A stretch of DNA of 51,859 nucleotides from PUPG01 sp031323845. GTDB lineage: Bacteria; Bacteroidota; Bacteroidia; Bacteroidales; UBA7960. This document shows, one piece after another, positions 42,286 through 51,503 of this stretch (positions within the stretch are counted from its first letter, which is position 1; the number at the start of each line of letters is the position of its first letter). Under the pieces are notes generated by a model. The model worked only from the letters and a program-made list of their open reading frames with translations. It was not told the DNA's origin and made no database searches. Both the position numbers and the translations under genes were made by a program. The stretch spans positions 1-51,859 of the forward strand of contig JAVIYP010000013.1 in NCBI GenBank assembly GCA_031323845.1, written 5' to 3'.

Positions 42286-44919
42286 ATGTTATTAAAAGTT
42301 TTGTTTGTTGTGAAAAAGCCATTTGTTTTTCTGTTGTTTTCTGTGATACTTTTGTTTCATTCAGCTCAGGCTCAGCATGATGCCGCTGCTGACTATTTTA
42401 CGGATCGTTCGGAGGTTTACCTGTCGGTTGTACGTCCCGGTGCTGATGATCTGGAGGCCCTGTTTCAGGTTGTATCTGTTGATAAGATGAGCGCTGACAG
42501 CCTGTATGTTTATGTGAATGCTGCCGGTTATTCAAGATTTCGTGATTTTGATCTGCCCTACACGGTGCTGCGCCCACCGGGCGAGGTTGATTTTCCCCTG
42601 AACATGCTGGACCGCGCCTCTTTGCTGTCCCGTGACCTGACAGACAGCTGGGACTTTTACCCCACCTATGAGGCATACGTTGCCCTGATGTACCAGTTTG
42701 AGGAGGATTATCCTGACCTGGTAGAGATCATCAACATAGGAGCGACGGTTATGGGCCGTGATCTGCTGTTTGCGCGCATTTCACCTGATCTGGATGCTCC
42801 GGGTGGCGTACCGCGGTTTATGTACACCTCAACGATGCATGGAGATGAGACCGCCGGTTTTGTGCTTTCGCTTCGGTTGATCCATTACCTTTTGAGCAAT
42901 TACGGTGTTGATGCCTCGATTACCGAACTGATGCACAGTGTTGAGATTTATATATGTCCCAATGAGAACCCCGACGGCACCTACACGAACAATAATTCCA
43001 CGGTTTGGGGAGCCACACGTGGCAACGCCAACGGTGTTGATCTCAACCGCAATTACCCGAACCCGGTGAGCAATCCCTGGCAGGCACAGCAGCCGGAGAC
43101 CACAGCGATGATCAACTTCACCGATACGATCAATTTCATCATGTCGGCGAACATGCACGGGGGCATCGAGCTGGTGAACTATCCATTTGACAGCTGGAAG
43201 TCGTGGCAGCAGACACATGCTGACCATGACTGGTGGGAATTTGTGATGTATGAATACGTGGATACGGTACACGCCTACAGTCCGTCGGGTTACATGACGG
43301 GCATGGGCGATGGGGTTACGCACGGTGGCGACTGGTATGTGGTTTACGGCAGCCGTCAGGATTATTTCAACTATTACCGCAGCTGTCGTGAATTTACTCT
43401 TGAGCTGAGCAACCAGAAGATACTCAACCCCTCGCAGCTTCCTGCACACTGGGAGTACAACTACCGTTCGTTGCTGAACTACATACGCCAGTCGACCTAT
43501 GGTGTTCATGGTTTTGTTTATGATAACGCGACCGGTTTGCCACTCGAGGCATTGGTTTCGATACCGGGCTACGATCAGCATAATTCCGAGGTTCATACCA
43601 CGATGCCTTACGGGTATTATAACCGTCCATTGCTGTCGGGCAGTTATGATCTTAGCTTCAGTTCGAGCGGCTTTGGACCGGTGAGCATTTCCGGTGTTTC
43701 GGTTGAGAACTACCAGACAACCCGGCTCAATGTTGCGCTGGGTGAGGGCGTGGGCACTCAGGCGGTGGAGGTCAGCATAGAGGTTGAGGGGCTGGGCGCC
43801 GTTGATCCTTTTGTGGGTGTTGAGTGGTTCAACCAGGGTGCCAATGTGTTCCTCCAGGCGCAGCCCGAAGAGGATTGGATGTTTGTACATTGGCTGATCA
43901 ACGGGGAGTATTTTGAGAAGGAGGAGCTCGTGCACACTCTTGAAGGAAATACCGAGATCATCGCCTTTTTCGAAAAAGTGCCCGAAGAACCGTCCATCGC
44001 ACTGGATCAATATCACCTAGATTTCGGAATGCGCCTGACAGGAAAAGTCCACAGCAGGGAACTTGTGATAAGAAATCTTGGCAACGCCATGTTGTCGGTG
44101 CATCTTGAGCTGGAAGGTGATGAGGCTTTTTCCCTGGAAGAGCCCGCCGCGAAACACACCTATCATATCGGGCCCGGCAGTGAGCAAGCTGTGCCCGTTT
44201 ACTTCCTTCCTTATGATGAAGATGAGTATGTCGCCCAGCTGGTCATTAACAGCAATGACCCTTATATGTATGTGATAATCATAGCAGTTACCGGATCAGC
44301 CGTGCATGAAGGTGCACTCATCCACCTTTCTGAATCCTTTCTCGATTTTGCTAAAGTCAACATTAGTGAGACGGCTCAAAAGGAAGTTACGGTTTACAAT
44401 GAAGGAAATCTTTCCTTTACGCTGGAAGAGATAGATCTTGACAGCGATGTGTTTTTTATTGATGGTGAATTTCCTGTAGGCATAGACCCGGGTGACCATT
44501 ATGTGCTTACGCTAAGTTTTCAACCTCAGACGGCAGGTGTCTTTGAACAACAAGCTATTCTGGTGAGTGATGCCCTGAATGAAACTGCTACCGGACTAAT
44601 GTTGCTGGGCGAGGGGGTGGACCCAACACATGTCGCCATGGATCCCGATGCCGGAGCAGGTATGGCGGTTTATCCGAATCCGGTTGTTGAGCACTCTGCG
44701 CTTAAGATACGTCTAAGCCAGGCAGAGGATGTGGATGTAGCCGTGTTCAGCATGCAGGGAAAACTACTCGGGCGGATTTATACCGGCATGCTGCCTCCCG
44801 GTGAACACCGGTTTTCACTGGAATCAGTATACCGTAATATGGAAACAGGAGTGTATGTTGTTGTCGTGCGTGCCGGCGCTGCCCTAATGACAGAAAGAGT
44901 CATACGCGTGCGGCCATGA
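42286..44919 (+). CDS. Secreted M14 zinc carboxypeptidase with T9SS sorting domain
   Basis: 877 residues. A Sec signal peptide ends near HSAQAQ (about residue 30). The M14 domain (about 120-400) has zinc ligands H185 and E188 in MHGDE, NRNYPNP, H291 in ANMHGG, and the general base Glu373 in FTLELS. After it come a carboxypeptidase regulatory-like domain (about 405-485), a bacterial repeat of InlB-B type (about 495-565), and two beta-sandwich repeats resembling choice-of-anchor D/ASH domains (575-785). A C-terminal type A T9SS sorting domain begins at VYPNPV (about 805). It should be exported by T9SS, then anchored or released outside the cell, where it trims peptides. Confidence 0.94.
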   Translation: MLLKVLFVVKKPFVFLLFSVILLFHSAQAQHDAAADYFTDRSEVYLSVVRPGADDLEALFQVVSVDKMSADSLYVYVNAAGYSRFRDFDLPYTVLRPPGEVDFPLNMLDRASLLSRDLTDSWDFYPTYEAYVALMYQFEEDYPDLVEIINIGATVMGRDLLFARISPDLDAPGGVPRFMYTSTMHGDETAGFVLSLRLIHYLLSNYGVDASITELMHSVEIYICPNENPDGTYTNNNSTVWGATRGNANGVDLNRNYPNPVSNPWQAQQPETTAMINFTDTINFIMSANMHGGIELVNYPFDSWKSWQQTHADHDWWEFVMYEYVDTVHAYSPSGYMTGMGDGVTHGGDWYVVYGSRQDYFNYYRSCREFTLELSNQKILNPSQLPAHWEYNYRSLLNYIRQSTYGVHGFVYDNATGLPLEALVSIPGYDQHNSEVHTTMPYGYYNRPLLSGSYDLSFSSSGFGPVSISGVSVENYQTTRLNVALGEGVGTQAVEVSIEVEGLGAVDPFVGVEWFNQGANVFLQAQPEEDWMFVHWLINGEYFEKEELVHTLEGNTEIIAFFEKVPEEPSIALDQYHLDFGMRLTGKVHSRELVIRNLGNAMLSVHLELEGDEAFSLEEPAAKHTYHIGPGSEQAVPVYFLPYDEDEYVAQLVINSNDPYMYVIIIAVTGSAVHEGALIHLSESFLDFAKVNISETAQKEVTVYNEGNLSFTLEEIDLDSDVFFIDGEFPVGIDPGDHYVLTLSFQPQTAGVFEQQAILVSDALNETATGLMLLGEGVDPTHVAMDPDAGAGMAVYPNPVVEHSALKIRLSQAEDVDVAVFSMQGKLLGRIYTGMLPPGEHRFSLESVYRNMETGVYVVVVRAGAALMTERVIRVRP

Positions 44920-44978
44920 GGTCTCGTACAACACGCTGCAGGTCAGTTCGGGAATGACATCCTGGTGCTTGAATTGCC

Positions 44979-47609
44979 TCAGAGGTTCTCCAGTTGTTCC
45001 CTGATCACCTTGATACGGGCCACTGCATCGTCGCGCTTTTTTCGTTCGAGGGCAACAACGTTCCCGGGAGCATTATTCACAAACCGTTCGTTTGACAGCT
45101 TTTTCTCCACGCTTTTCAGGAAGCCTTCCTGGTAGTGCAGTTCCTCCATCAGCTTTTGTTGCTCCTCTTCTGTGTCAAGATGCTGTTCTATAGGAACATA
45201 GAGCTCTGTTGCCTTCACAATTACGGAAGCACAGCCCGGGGGTTTGTCGGTTACATAGCCAAGGTTACTGATATTGCAGAGTTTTTTTACGATGCCGTCA
45301 AAAGTAATATCCGGTTTTTCGCTGTTGTTCTTCTTAATGAACAGTTCAATACTTTCTTTTGGAGGGATGTTTTTTTCCTGCCTCAGATTCCGGATGGCCA
45401 TAATGACCCTACGGGCAAAGTCAAACTTCGCTTCCATCTGCTTATCATAGGGCTCTGCTCCGGGTATTGCTGCAATGGTGATGCTTTCGGTGTCATTGTC
45501 CTCTTTGATGCGCTGATAGATCTCTTCGGAGATGAAAGGCATGAAGGGGTGCAGCAATCGCATCAGCTTGTTCAGGAAACCGATGGTCGTGTTATAGGTT
45601 GCGGCATCAATGGGGGTTTGATAGGCAGGCTTAACCATCTCCAGGTACCAGGAGCAGAAATCGTCCCATATCAGCTTGTAAACCGTCATCAGGGCGTCGG
45701 CAATACGAAATTTAATGAAATGGTCGTCGAGTGTTTCGATGGCCTTGTTAAGGTTGGCTTCAAACCATTGGATGGCGGTGGCAGCCTCAGTGGGCTGTGC
45801 CATACTATCAGACACTTCCCAGCCTTGTGTCAGCCGGAAGGCGTTCCATATCTTGTTGCAAAAGTTCCTGCCTTGCTGGCACAGGCTTTCGTCAAAAAGC
45901 AGGTCGTTGCCCGCAGGGGAGCAGAGGAGCATGCCCACCCGAACCCCGTCGGCACCATAGCTGTCAATAAGCTCCAGCGGATCAGGTGAATTGCCCAGCG
46001 ACTTTGACATTTTGCGGCCTTGCTTGTCCCTGACAATGCCGTGCAGGTATACATTGCGAAAAGGAATTGCATTTCGGAATTCCAGTCCGGCCATAATCAT
46101 ACGGGCTACCCAGAAAAAGAGGATCTCAGGTGCGGTCACCAGGTCATTGGTCGGGTAATAATAGCTGATTTCAGGATTATTTGGCTTGTTGATACCGTCA
46201 AAAACGGAGATCGGCCACAACCAAGACGAAAACCAGGTGTCGAGAACGTCTTCATCCTGTATCAACTCTTCGTCGCGAAGGGTTTTGTGGTATTTTTCCC
46301 TGGCCATGATCAGGGCGGCCTCCCTGCTTTCGGCTACAACAAAACGTCCGTCGGGAAGGTAATAGGCCGGAATCCTGTGGCCCCACCACAGCTGCCTGCT
46401 GATGCACCAGTCGCGGACATTCTCCATCCAGTGTTTGTAAATGTTTTTGAATTTAGGAGGATGAAACTTAACCGTATCGTTCATGACCACTTCAAGGGCA
46501 GGACCGGCCAGTTCTTCCATCCTTAAAAACCACTGCAACGAAAGCTTGGGTTCAATCACCTCGTCAGTGCGCTCCGAGTAACCAATGCTGTTGGTGATCT
46601 CCTCGACCTTGATCAAATGGCCCCGATCTTCAAGCTCTTTACTGATCTTTTCCCTGACAACGAAACGGTCTTCACCAATATATATCTCTGCAGCTTCGCT
46701 GAGTGTGCCGTTGTCGTTAAAGATATCAATGGAGGGCAGGTTGTGCTTCAGGCCAAGATTGTAGTCGTTAATGTCGTGGGCGGGTGTAACTTTCAGGGCT
46801 CCGGTGCCAAATTCCCTGTCAACATATTCATCCAGGATGAAAGGTACCGGGCGGTTGATCAGCGGAACCAGTGCTTTTTTCCCGATAAAGTGCCTGTAAC
46901 GGTCATCGTCGGGATGGATGCAGATGGCGGTGTCGCCAAGAATGGTTTCCGGACGCGTGGTGGCAATGGTGATGAACTCATCACTGTCTTCAATAAAATA
47001 GCGGACGTAATAAAACTTCGACTGAACTTCTTTATGCACCACTTCTTCGTCGGAGAGGGCGGTAAGCGCTTTGGGATCCCAGTTGACCATGCGTACGCCC
47101 CTGTAAATCAATCCTTTCTCATAAAGATCAATAAAAACTCGAATCACCGATGCGCTTAAAGTCTCGTCCATGGTAAAGCGGGTTCTGTCCCAATCGCACG
47201 ATGCACCCAGCTTTTTCAGTTGTTCCAGGATAATGCCGCCGTGTTTTTCTTTCCATTCCCAGGCATGGCTCAGGAATTCTTCGCGGCTGAGGCTTTTTTT
47301 ATCAATGCCTTCGCTTGTAAGCTTGTTCACCACTTTAGCCTCAGTGGCTATGGAGGCATGGTCGGTGCCGGGCAACCACAGCGTGTTGAGCCCCTGCATC
47401 CGCGCACGGCGAACCAGCACATCCTGAATGGTGTTGTTCAGCATGTGGCCCATATGCAGCACCCCGGTAACGTTTGGCGGAGGTATCACCATCGAATAGG
47501 GCTGCCGGTCGTCAGGCTCGGATTTGAAATAACCGGCTTCAACCCACTTGTCATACCATGCAGACTCCGTACCTGCCGGTGAATATTGCTTTGGAATATT
47601 GTTCTCCAT
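44979..47609 (-). CDS. valS: Valine-tRNA ligase
   Basis: 876 residues from ATG 47609; ATGs at 47618 and 47621 add a few residues. The class I signature HMGHML and the KMSKS loop (GRKMSKSLGNS) are intact. The editing domain in between and a C-terminal coiled-coil arm (about 810-876, EEEQQKLMEE...) are present. The chosen start lies 28 nt from a TAACTTTG -7 box, like other genes in the window. Confidence 0.97.
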   Translation of the reverse strand: MENNIPKQYSPAGTESAWYDKWVEAGYFKSEPDDRQPYSMVIPPPNVTGVLHMGHMLNNTIQDVLVRRARMQGLNTLWLPGTDHASIATEAKVVNKLTSEGIDKKSLSREEFLSHAWEWKEKHGGIILEQLKKLGASCDWDRTRFTMDETLSASVIRVFIDLYEKGLIYRGVRMVNWDPKALTALSDEEVVHKEVQSKFYYVRYFIEDSDEFITIATTRPETILGDTAICIHPDDDRYRHFIGKKALVPLINRPVPFILDEYVDREFGTGALKVTPAHDINDYNLGLKHNLPSIDIFNDNGTLSEAAEIYIGEDRFVVREKISKELEDRGHLIKVEEITNSIGYSERTDEVIEPKLSLQWFLRMEELAGPALEVVMNDTVKFHPPKFKNIYKHWMENVRDWCISRQLWWGHRIPAYYLPDGRFVVAESREAALIMAREKYHKTLRDEELIQDEDVLDTWFSSWLWPISVFDGINKPNNPEISYYYPTNDLVTAPEILFFWVARMIMAGLEFRNAIPFRNVYLHGIVRDKQGRKMSKSLGNSPDPLELIDSYGADGVRVGMLLCSPAGNDLLFDESLCQQGRNFCNKIWNAFRLTQGWEVSDSMAQPTEAATAIQWFEANLNKAIETLDDHFIKFRIADALMTVYKLIWDDFCSWYLEMVKPAYQTPIDAATYNTTIGFLNKLMRLLHPFMPFISEEIYQRIKEDNDTESITIAAIPGAEPYDKQMEAKFDFARRVIMAIRNLRQEKNIPPKESIELFIKKNNSEKPDITFDGIVKKLCNISNLGYVTDKPPGCASVIVKATELYVPIEQHLDTEEEQQKLMEELHYQEGFLKSVEKKLSNERFVNNAPGNVVALERKKRDDAVARIKVIREQLENL

Positions 47610-47637
47610 AGGATGCATCATGTTGAAAAAAACCTGA

Positions 47638-47645
47638 CAAAGTTA
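47638..47645 (-). promoter_or_regulatory. Candidate -7 box for valS
   Basis: TAACTTTG on the minus strand, matching TAnnTTTG, 28 nt before ATG 47609; this spacing supports that start over ATG 47621. Confidence 0.5.
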
Positions 47646-47683
47646 TAAAAAAACCGCATGCATGCTGATACATTTCTCTTGGA

Positions 47684-47739
47684 GATGTGCAAATGTGAAA
47701 ATGTGAAGATGTGCAAATGTGCAGATGTGCAAATGTAAA
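47684..47739 (+). repeat. Octamer tandem array, copy 1
   Basis: Seven 8-base units alternating between GATGTGCA and AATGTGAA types, in the valS-lplA gap. The same units occur on the opposite strand at 49983-50054. Confidence 0.85.
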
Positions 47740-47751
47740 TCCGAATGAATA

Positions 47752-47906
47752 TATTTGATGTACATTTCTCCTGTAAAAAAGCATCTTCATTTTGTTGAAA
47801 TAATATACAAAATGGAGATGTACAGGAGGAGCCGCTTCGCTTTCCCATGAATTTTTTTCGTGCGTCTGTGTATAATTTCGCAAGAAAAAAAATTCATATA
47901 CATTTG
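47752..47906 (+). repeat. Dispersed intergenic element, copy B (hairpin plus promoter)
   Basis: About 155 bases, the inverted partner of 39997-40150. The hairpin reads CATCTTCATTTTGT then ACAAAATGGAGATG, where one pair becomes G-U on this strand, so the stem survives as RNA. The outer TCCTGT/ACAGGA pair and the T/A-run bulge are kept. The far end is TACATTTG at 47899-47906, after which similarity to copy A stops. A further TATATTTG at 47750-47757 overlaps the near edge and could start transcription into the hairpin. Confidence 0.8.
47899..47906 (+). promoter_or_regulatory. -7 box at the edge of the dispersed repeat, driving lplA
   Basis: TACATTTG fits TAnnTTTG and ends 28 nt before the lplA ATG at 47935, matching the geometry at copy A. 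Confidence 0.55.
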
Positions 47907-47934
47907 TCACGGATTAGCCCTGCCGACATATTCT

Positions 47935-48930
47935 ATGAGACACATATACCATACGGAAGAGGATATATTCTTCAACCTGGCCCTTGAAGAATACCTGCTG
48001 CATGAAACTGACATAGATTGTTTTATGTTATGGCAGAGCGAACCCGCCGTTGTCCTGGGTAAGCATCAGAATGCGCTGGCAGAGATAAACCTGCCTTTCG
48101 TACTGGCAAACGATATTAAAGTGGCACGCCGCCTGTCGGGCGGAGGAACCGTGTTTCACGGGCCGGGCAACCTGAACTTTACCTTTATTGCCAACGGAAG
48201 TGAAGGTAAGCTGATTGACTTCCGAAAGCATACGGCCCCGGTCATTGCGTTTCTGAAAACCCTGGGTGTGAATGCGCGCTCTGAAGGAAAAAACGATCTG
48301 CGGGTGGAAGGGCTCAAAATTTCGGGAAATGCCGAGCACGTTTATAAAAAACGGGTGTTGCACCACGGCACGCTGTTGTACGATGCCCCGTTGCATATGC
48401 TGAATGAAGCCATTAAAATGCGTGCAGGCCGTTACCGGGACAAAAGCGTACAGTCGGTCCGCAGCAAGGTGTCCAACATTATCAGCTTCCTTGATGATCC
48501 GCCTGCGTTTGAAGAATTTCGCGGCATGATGACACGGTTCCTGAAAGAATACTTTGATCAAAACGGTGACGGAAGTTCCCTTGGCGATGATGCACTTACA
48601 AGGCATGAAGTTGAGATGGTACGGCGACTTGCCCTCGAAAAATACGCACAATGGGACTGGAATTACGCCTATTCGCCCGACTATGCCTTCACTGGCTCTT
48701 ACCATGCTGACGGCCATTCATTAACACTTTCACTCGAAGTCAAAAAAGGAATCATTGCCGGGGCGGAAATGGATGGACCTTCGGTAACTCCTCCTTGGCT
48801 TGCCCTGGCCAGGGATCTCACAGGCAAACGACACCATACGGACACGGTGCTGAACCTCCTCAAAAAGCACCATTTGGTTGATAAGAATGAAGAAAGGATT
48901 CCGGCTGAACTGCTTGATTTATTCTTCTGA
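47935..48930 (+). CDS. lplA: Lipoate-protein ligase
   Basis: 331 residues from ATG 47935, chosen over the ATG at 47860 because that would place the promoter-like repeat inside the gene. The LplA fold is shown by RRLSGGGTVFHGPGNLNFTF, the lipoyl-AMP loop, and KISGNAEHV with LHHGTLL. The C-terminal accessory domain is present. The enzyme activates lipoate with ATP and attaches it to lysines of 2-oxoacid dehydrogenases or the glycine cleavage H protein. Confidence 0.94.
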   Translation: MRHIYHTEEDIFFNLALEEYLLHETDIDCFMLWQSEPAVVLGKHQNALAEINLPFVLANDIKVARRLSGGGTVFHGPGNLNFTFIANGSEGKLIDFRKHTAPVIAFLKTLGVNARSEGKNDLRVEGLKISGNAEHVYKKRVLHHGTLLYDAPLHMLNEAIKMRAGRYRDKSVQSVRSKVSNIISFLDDPPAFEEFRGMMTRFLKEYFDQNGDGSSLGDDALTRHEVEMVRRLALEKYAQWDWNYAYSPDYAFTGSYHADGHSLTLSLEVKKGIIAGAEMDGPSVTPPWLALARDLTGKRHHTDTVLNLLKKHHLVDKNEERIPAELLDLFF

Positions 48931-49050
48931 AAACAGAGACCACGCGCAGCTGGGAGGTCCGTTTATACCCCCCGGTACTATCGTAAGATATGCTGCAGCA
49001 GGTAACAGCTTTTTTAAGATCAGAAAGTTTTAGAGTAGGGACTACGGGTT

Positions 49051-49965
49051 TTACAGGTAAAATTCGTCACCTTCACGGGCAATGAATGTGTTTGGAAATA
49101 CCGTGCAGGCCTCATCCCTGAAGGCTTCCACTTCTTTGTATCGCGCTGAGTAATGACCGAGCAGCAGTCTGCCTGCTCCGGCTTTTTGGGCCAGTGTAGC
49201 TGCTTCAAGGGCGGTACTGTGCATTTTTTCACGGGCCGTTCCCGCTCTATCATGAAGGAAGGTCGCTTCATGGTACAGCACATCAACGCCTTTGATCTGT
49301 TCTATGAACGTTTCCGTATACGCGGTGTCGGAGCAAAACGCGTATGATCTCGGTGGTGGCGGAGCATTGGTTATCCGGTGGTTCGGAATGACGGTTCCAC
49401 CTGCGGTGATGAGGTCCTCGCCTTTTTTAAGCCCCGGCATTTGGTCGATTCGGATCTTGTATGTTGCAATGGCTTCCTTGCGTATGTTTTTTTCTTTTTG
49501 CTTTTCAGAAAACAAAAAACCATAAGTAGGAATACGATGCTCCATGGCAATGGTATGTACGGTGAGATTCTCATCGTCGTATATGTGTTCACCACCGGCG
49601 TGAAGCTCATGAAAATGTATCTCAAAAGAGGGGATGAGTTGTGAGATGCGGTACTGTGTTGCGATAATTTCTTCCAGGCCGGGAGGTGAATATAGGTGCA
49701 TGGTTTTGGTCCTGCCCAGCAGATGCAGAGAAAAAAGCAGCCCCGGCAGTCCAAGGAAGTGATCGCCGTGCAGGTGGCTGATAAACACATGGTCAATCTT
49801 CGTAAGTGGCAGCTTAAAGCGTCGCAGCTGCATCTGCGTTCCTTCGGCGCAATCGAGCAGGAAACGCTTGTTGTGATGCTGCAGCAGTTGTGCGGTGGTA
49901 TGACGCGATGAAGTCGGTATGGCCGCCGACGATCCCAGTATTTTGATTTTGAACACTTGTGACAT
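49051..49965 (-). CDS. rnz: Ribonuclease Z
   Basis: 304 residues, the short tRNase Z form that trims tRNA 3' ends. The metal motif SHLHGDHFLG, the N-terminal GSSAAIPTSSRHTTA and the later CSDTAYTE and GHYSARY motifs are intact. The usual exosite arm is visible around residues 155-195. It lies 89 nt downstream of rseP on the same strand, with the octamer array in the gap, and has no -7 box of its own, so it may be read from the rseP promoter. Confidence 0.96.
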   Translation of the reverse strand: MSQVFKIKILGSSAAIPTSSRHTTAQLLQHHNKRFLLDCAEGTQMQLRRFKLPLTKIDHVFISHLHGDHFLGLPGLLFSLHLLGRTKTMHLYSPPGLEEIIATQYRISQLIPSFEIHFHELHAGGEHIYDDENLTVHTIAMEHRIPTYGFLFSEKQKEKNIRKEAIATYKIRIDQMPGLKKGEDLITAGGTVIPNHRITNAPPPPRSYAFCSDTAYTETFIEQIKGVDVLYHEATFLHDRAGTAREKMHSTALEAATLAQKAGAGRLLLGHYSARYKEVEAFRDEACTVFPNTFIAREGDEFYL

Positions 49966-49982
49966 ACAGTCCTAATTAACCC

Positions 49983-50054
49983 ATCTACCCATCTGCTCAT
50001 TTTCACATTTTCACATTTTCACATCTGCACATCTGCACATCTGCACATCTGTCA
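49983..50054 (-). repeat. Octamer tandem array, copy 2
   Basis: Nine 8-base units, reading GATGTGCA and AATGTGAA on the minus strand, with two degenerate units next to rnz. It fills nearly the whole rseP-rnz gap and reaches the rseP stop codon. It has the same unit types as 47684-47739 in the opposite orientation. Confidence 0.85.
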
Positions 50055-51377
50055 TCATCTGAACAACCTGAGCACGTCGTTGAGGTTCACGAGCAATATC
50101 AGTGAAAGCAGCAGAATCATGCCTACCATTTGGGCATATTCCATGAACTTATCCGGCGGTTTTTTCCCAACAATGATTTCATAAAAGAGAAACATGACGT
50201 GACCGCCGTCGAGTGCCGGAATGGGCAGGATGTTCATGACCGCCAGAATGATGGAAAGGAAGGCCGTCATGGTCCAGAAGTGGACCCAGTCCCACGTGGG
50301 TGAAAAAATGCCTCCGATGGTGATAAAACCTCCCAGGCTGTCGCGGGCGCTTACCTCGGGCCGGAAGAGCAGCCTGAGGTCGCGGAAGTAGTCCCTGGTG
50401 GTTGTGAACGCTTTTACAGCCCCGGCCGGGATGGCTGCAACGAAGGAATAGGCTTTGGTTTCCGTGCTGAGCAACTCAAAGGGGTCCTTACGGTACGCGC
50501 CTATCATTGCCCGTTCAGGGATGGCAATATCCAGCACCAGGGTTTCGCCGTTGCGTTCCACGGTAAGTGTGGTTTCCTGACCGGCATATTCACCTATGGC
50601 GCCTGCAAACTCGGTAAAAGACCATGTTTCATTTCCTCCAATGCCCTTGATGTGGTCGCCGACCTTAACACCGGCTTTCTCTCCCGGTGAATCAGGCAAA
50701 AAGCCATCAACGATAAATGGAAACCGGATGGAAATAAAATCGCTGCCGCGGGCGGAAATCAGTTTCCCGAAAAAATCTTCAGGAACAGTAAGATCCTCAA
50801 TCTGGCCGTCGCGCAGCACGGTGACTTCTGACACCTCGCCTCTGGCAAAGCTTCTTATCATAGACATCCAGTCGCCCACCTCCTCGCCGTTCAGTGCCAG
50901 GATGTGGTCGCCGGTTTGCAAGCCTATCTCTTTACCCAGCGGTTCGGCTACGATACCGTATTTCAGGTTTTTAACCGGAAGGTATTCTTCACCGATGATG
51001 AACAGCATGAACACATAGATGAGCGCAGCCAGGGCAATGTTGAACAGCACGCCGCCTATCATCACCAGCAAACGCTGCCAGGCCGGCTTTGAACGAAACT
51101 CCCAGGGCTTCGCTGGCTGCTTCATCTGTTCTTTATCCATCGACTCATCAATCATGCCGGCAATCTTTACATAGCCGCCCAGGGGCAGCCAGCCCATACC
51201 GTATTCGGTTTCGCCCCGGCGCACCTTAAACAGGGAAAACCAGGGGTTGAAAAACAGGTAAAACTTTTCCACCCTGACTTTAAAAAGGCGGGCAAAAAGA
51301 AAATGCCCGTATTCGTGGATGATGATAAGTATTGAAAGGCTGAGCAGAAACTGCAGGGTCTTTATCAGGATCTCCAT
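50055..51377 (-). CDS. rseP: RseP-type site-2 intramembrane metalloprotease
   Basis: 440 residues. The zinc motif HEYGH lies in the first membrane segment and the partner motif NILPIPALDGGH in a late one. Two PDZ domains (about 120-195 and 205-300) lie between. RseP cuts anti-sigma factors and remnant signal peptides within the inner membrane. dxr lies upstream, a pairing common in Bacteroidota. A -7 box and a leader hairpin at 51415-51435 suggest transcription separate from dxr as well. Confidence 0.95.
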   Translation of the reverse strand: MEILIKTLQFLLSLSILIIIHEYGHFLFARLFKVRVEKFYLFFNPWFSLFKVRRGETEYGMGWLPLGGYVKIAGMIDESMDKEQMKQPAKPWEFRSKPAWQRLLVMIGGVLFNIALAALIYVFMLFIIGEEYLPVKNLKYGIVAEPLGKEIGLQTGDHILALNGEEVGDWMSMIRSFARGEVSEVTVLRDGQIEDLTVPEDFFGKLISARGSDFISIRFPFIVDGFLPDSPGEKAGVKVGDHIKGIGGNETWSFTEFAGAIGEYAGQETTLTVERNGETLVLDIAIPERAMIGAYRKDPFELLSTETKAYSFVAAIPAGAVKAFTTTRDYFRDLRLLFRPEVSARDSLGGFITIGGIFSPTWDWVHFWTMTAFLSIILAVMNILPIPALDGGHVMFLFYEIIVGKKPPDKFMEYAQMVGMILLLSLILLVNLNDVLRLFR

Positions 51378-51414
51378 CTTTAGAAAATGCTTTTTTAATG
51401 ATGTTTCCGGCGTT

Positions 51415-51455
51415 CCCGCATATAAAAACCGCGGGGTTACAGGAGAGCAAAAGTA
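51415..51455 (-). promoter_or_regulatory. rseP promoter and leader hairpin
   Basis: TACTTTTG on the minus strand at 51448-51455 fits TAnnTTTG. Just downstream, CCCGC and GCGGG (51415-51419 and 51431-51435) can form a short hairpin in the leader, or end dxr transcripts. Confidence 0.4.
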
Positions 51456-51503
51456 TTAATAATTTTTATAAGGTTAATACTCCTGCTGCATAGATAAACG
51501 GAA

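Noticed and set aside
42829..44016. 395-residue open frame opposite the M14 carboxypeptidase
   Set aside because: It lacks family features and lies wholly antisense to a gene with clear domains and catalytic residues; it is a shadow frame.
47860..47934. N-terminal extension of lplA from the ATG at 47860
   Set aside because: The extra 25 residues come from the dispersed repeat and show no LplA likeness; the ATG at 47935 lies 28 nt after a -7 box.
49983..50054. CRISPR array
   Set aside because: The 8-base units are directly abutting with no spacers, and no cas genes are present.
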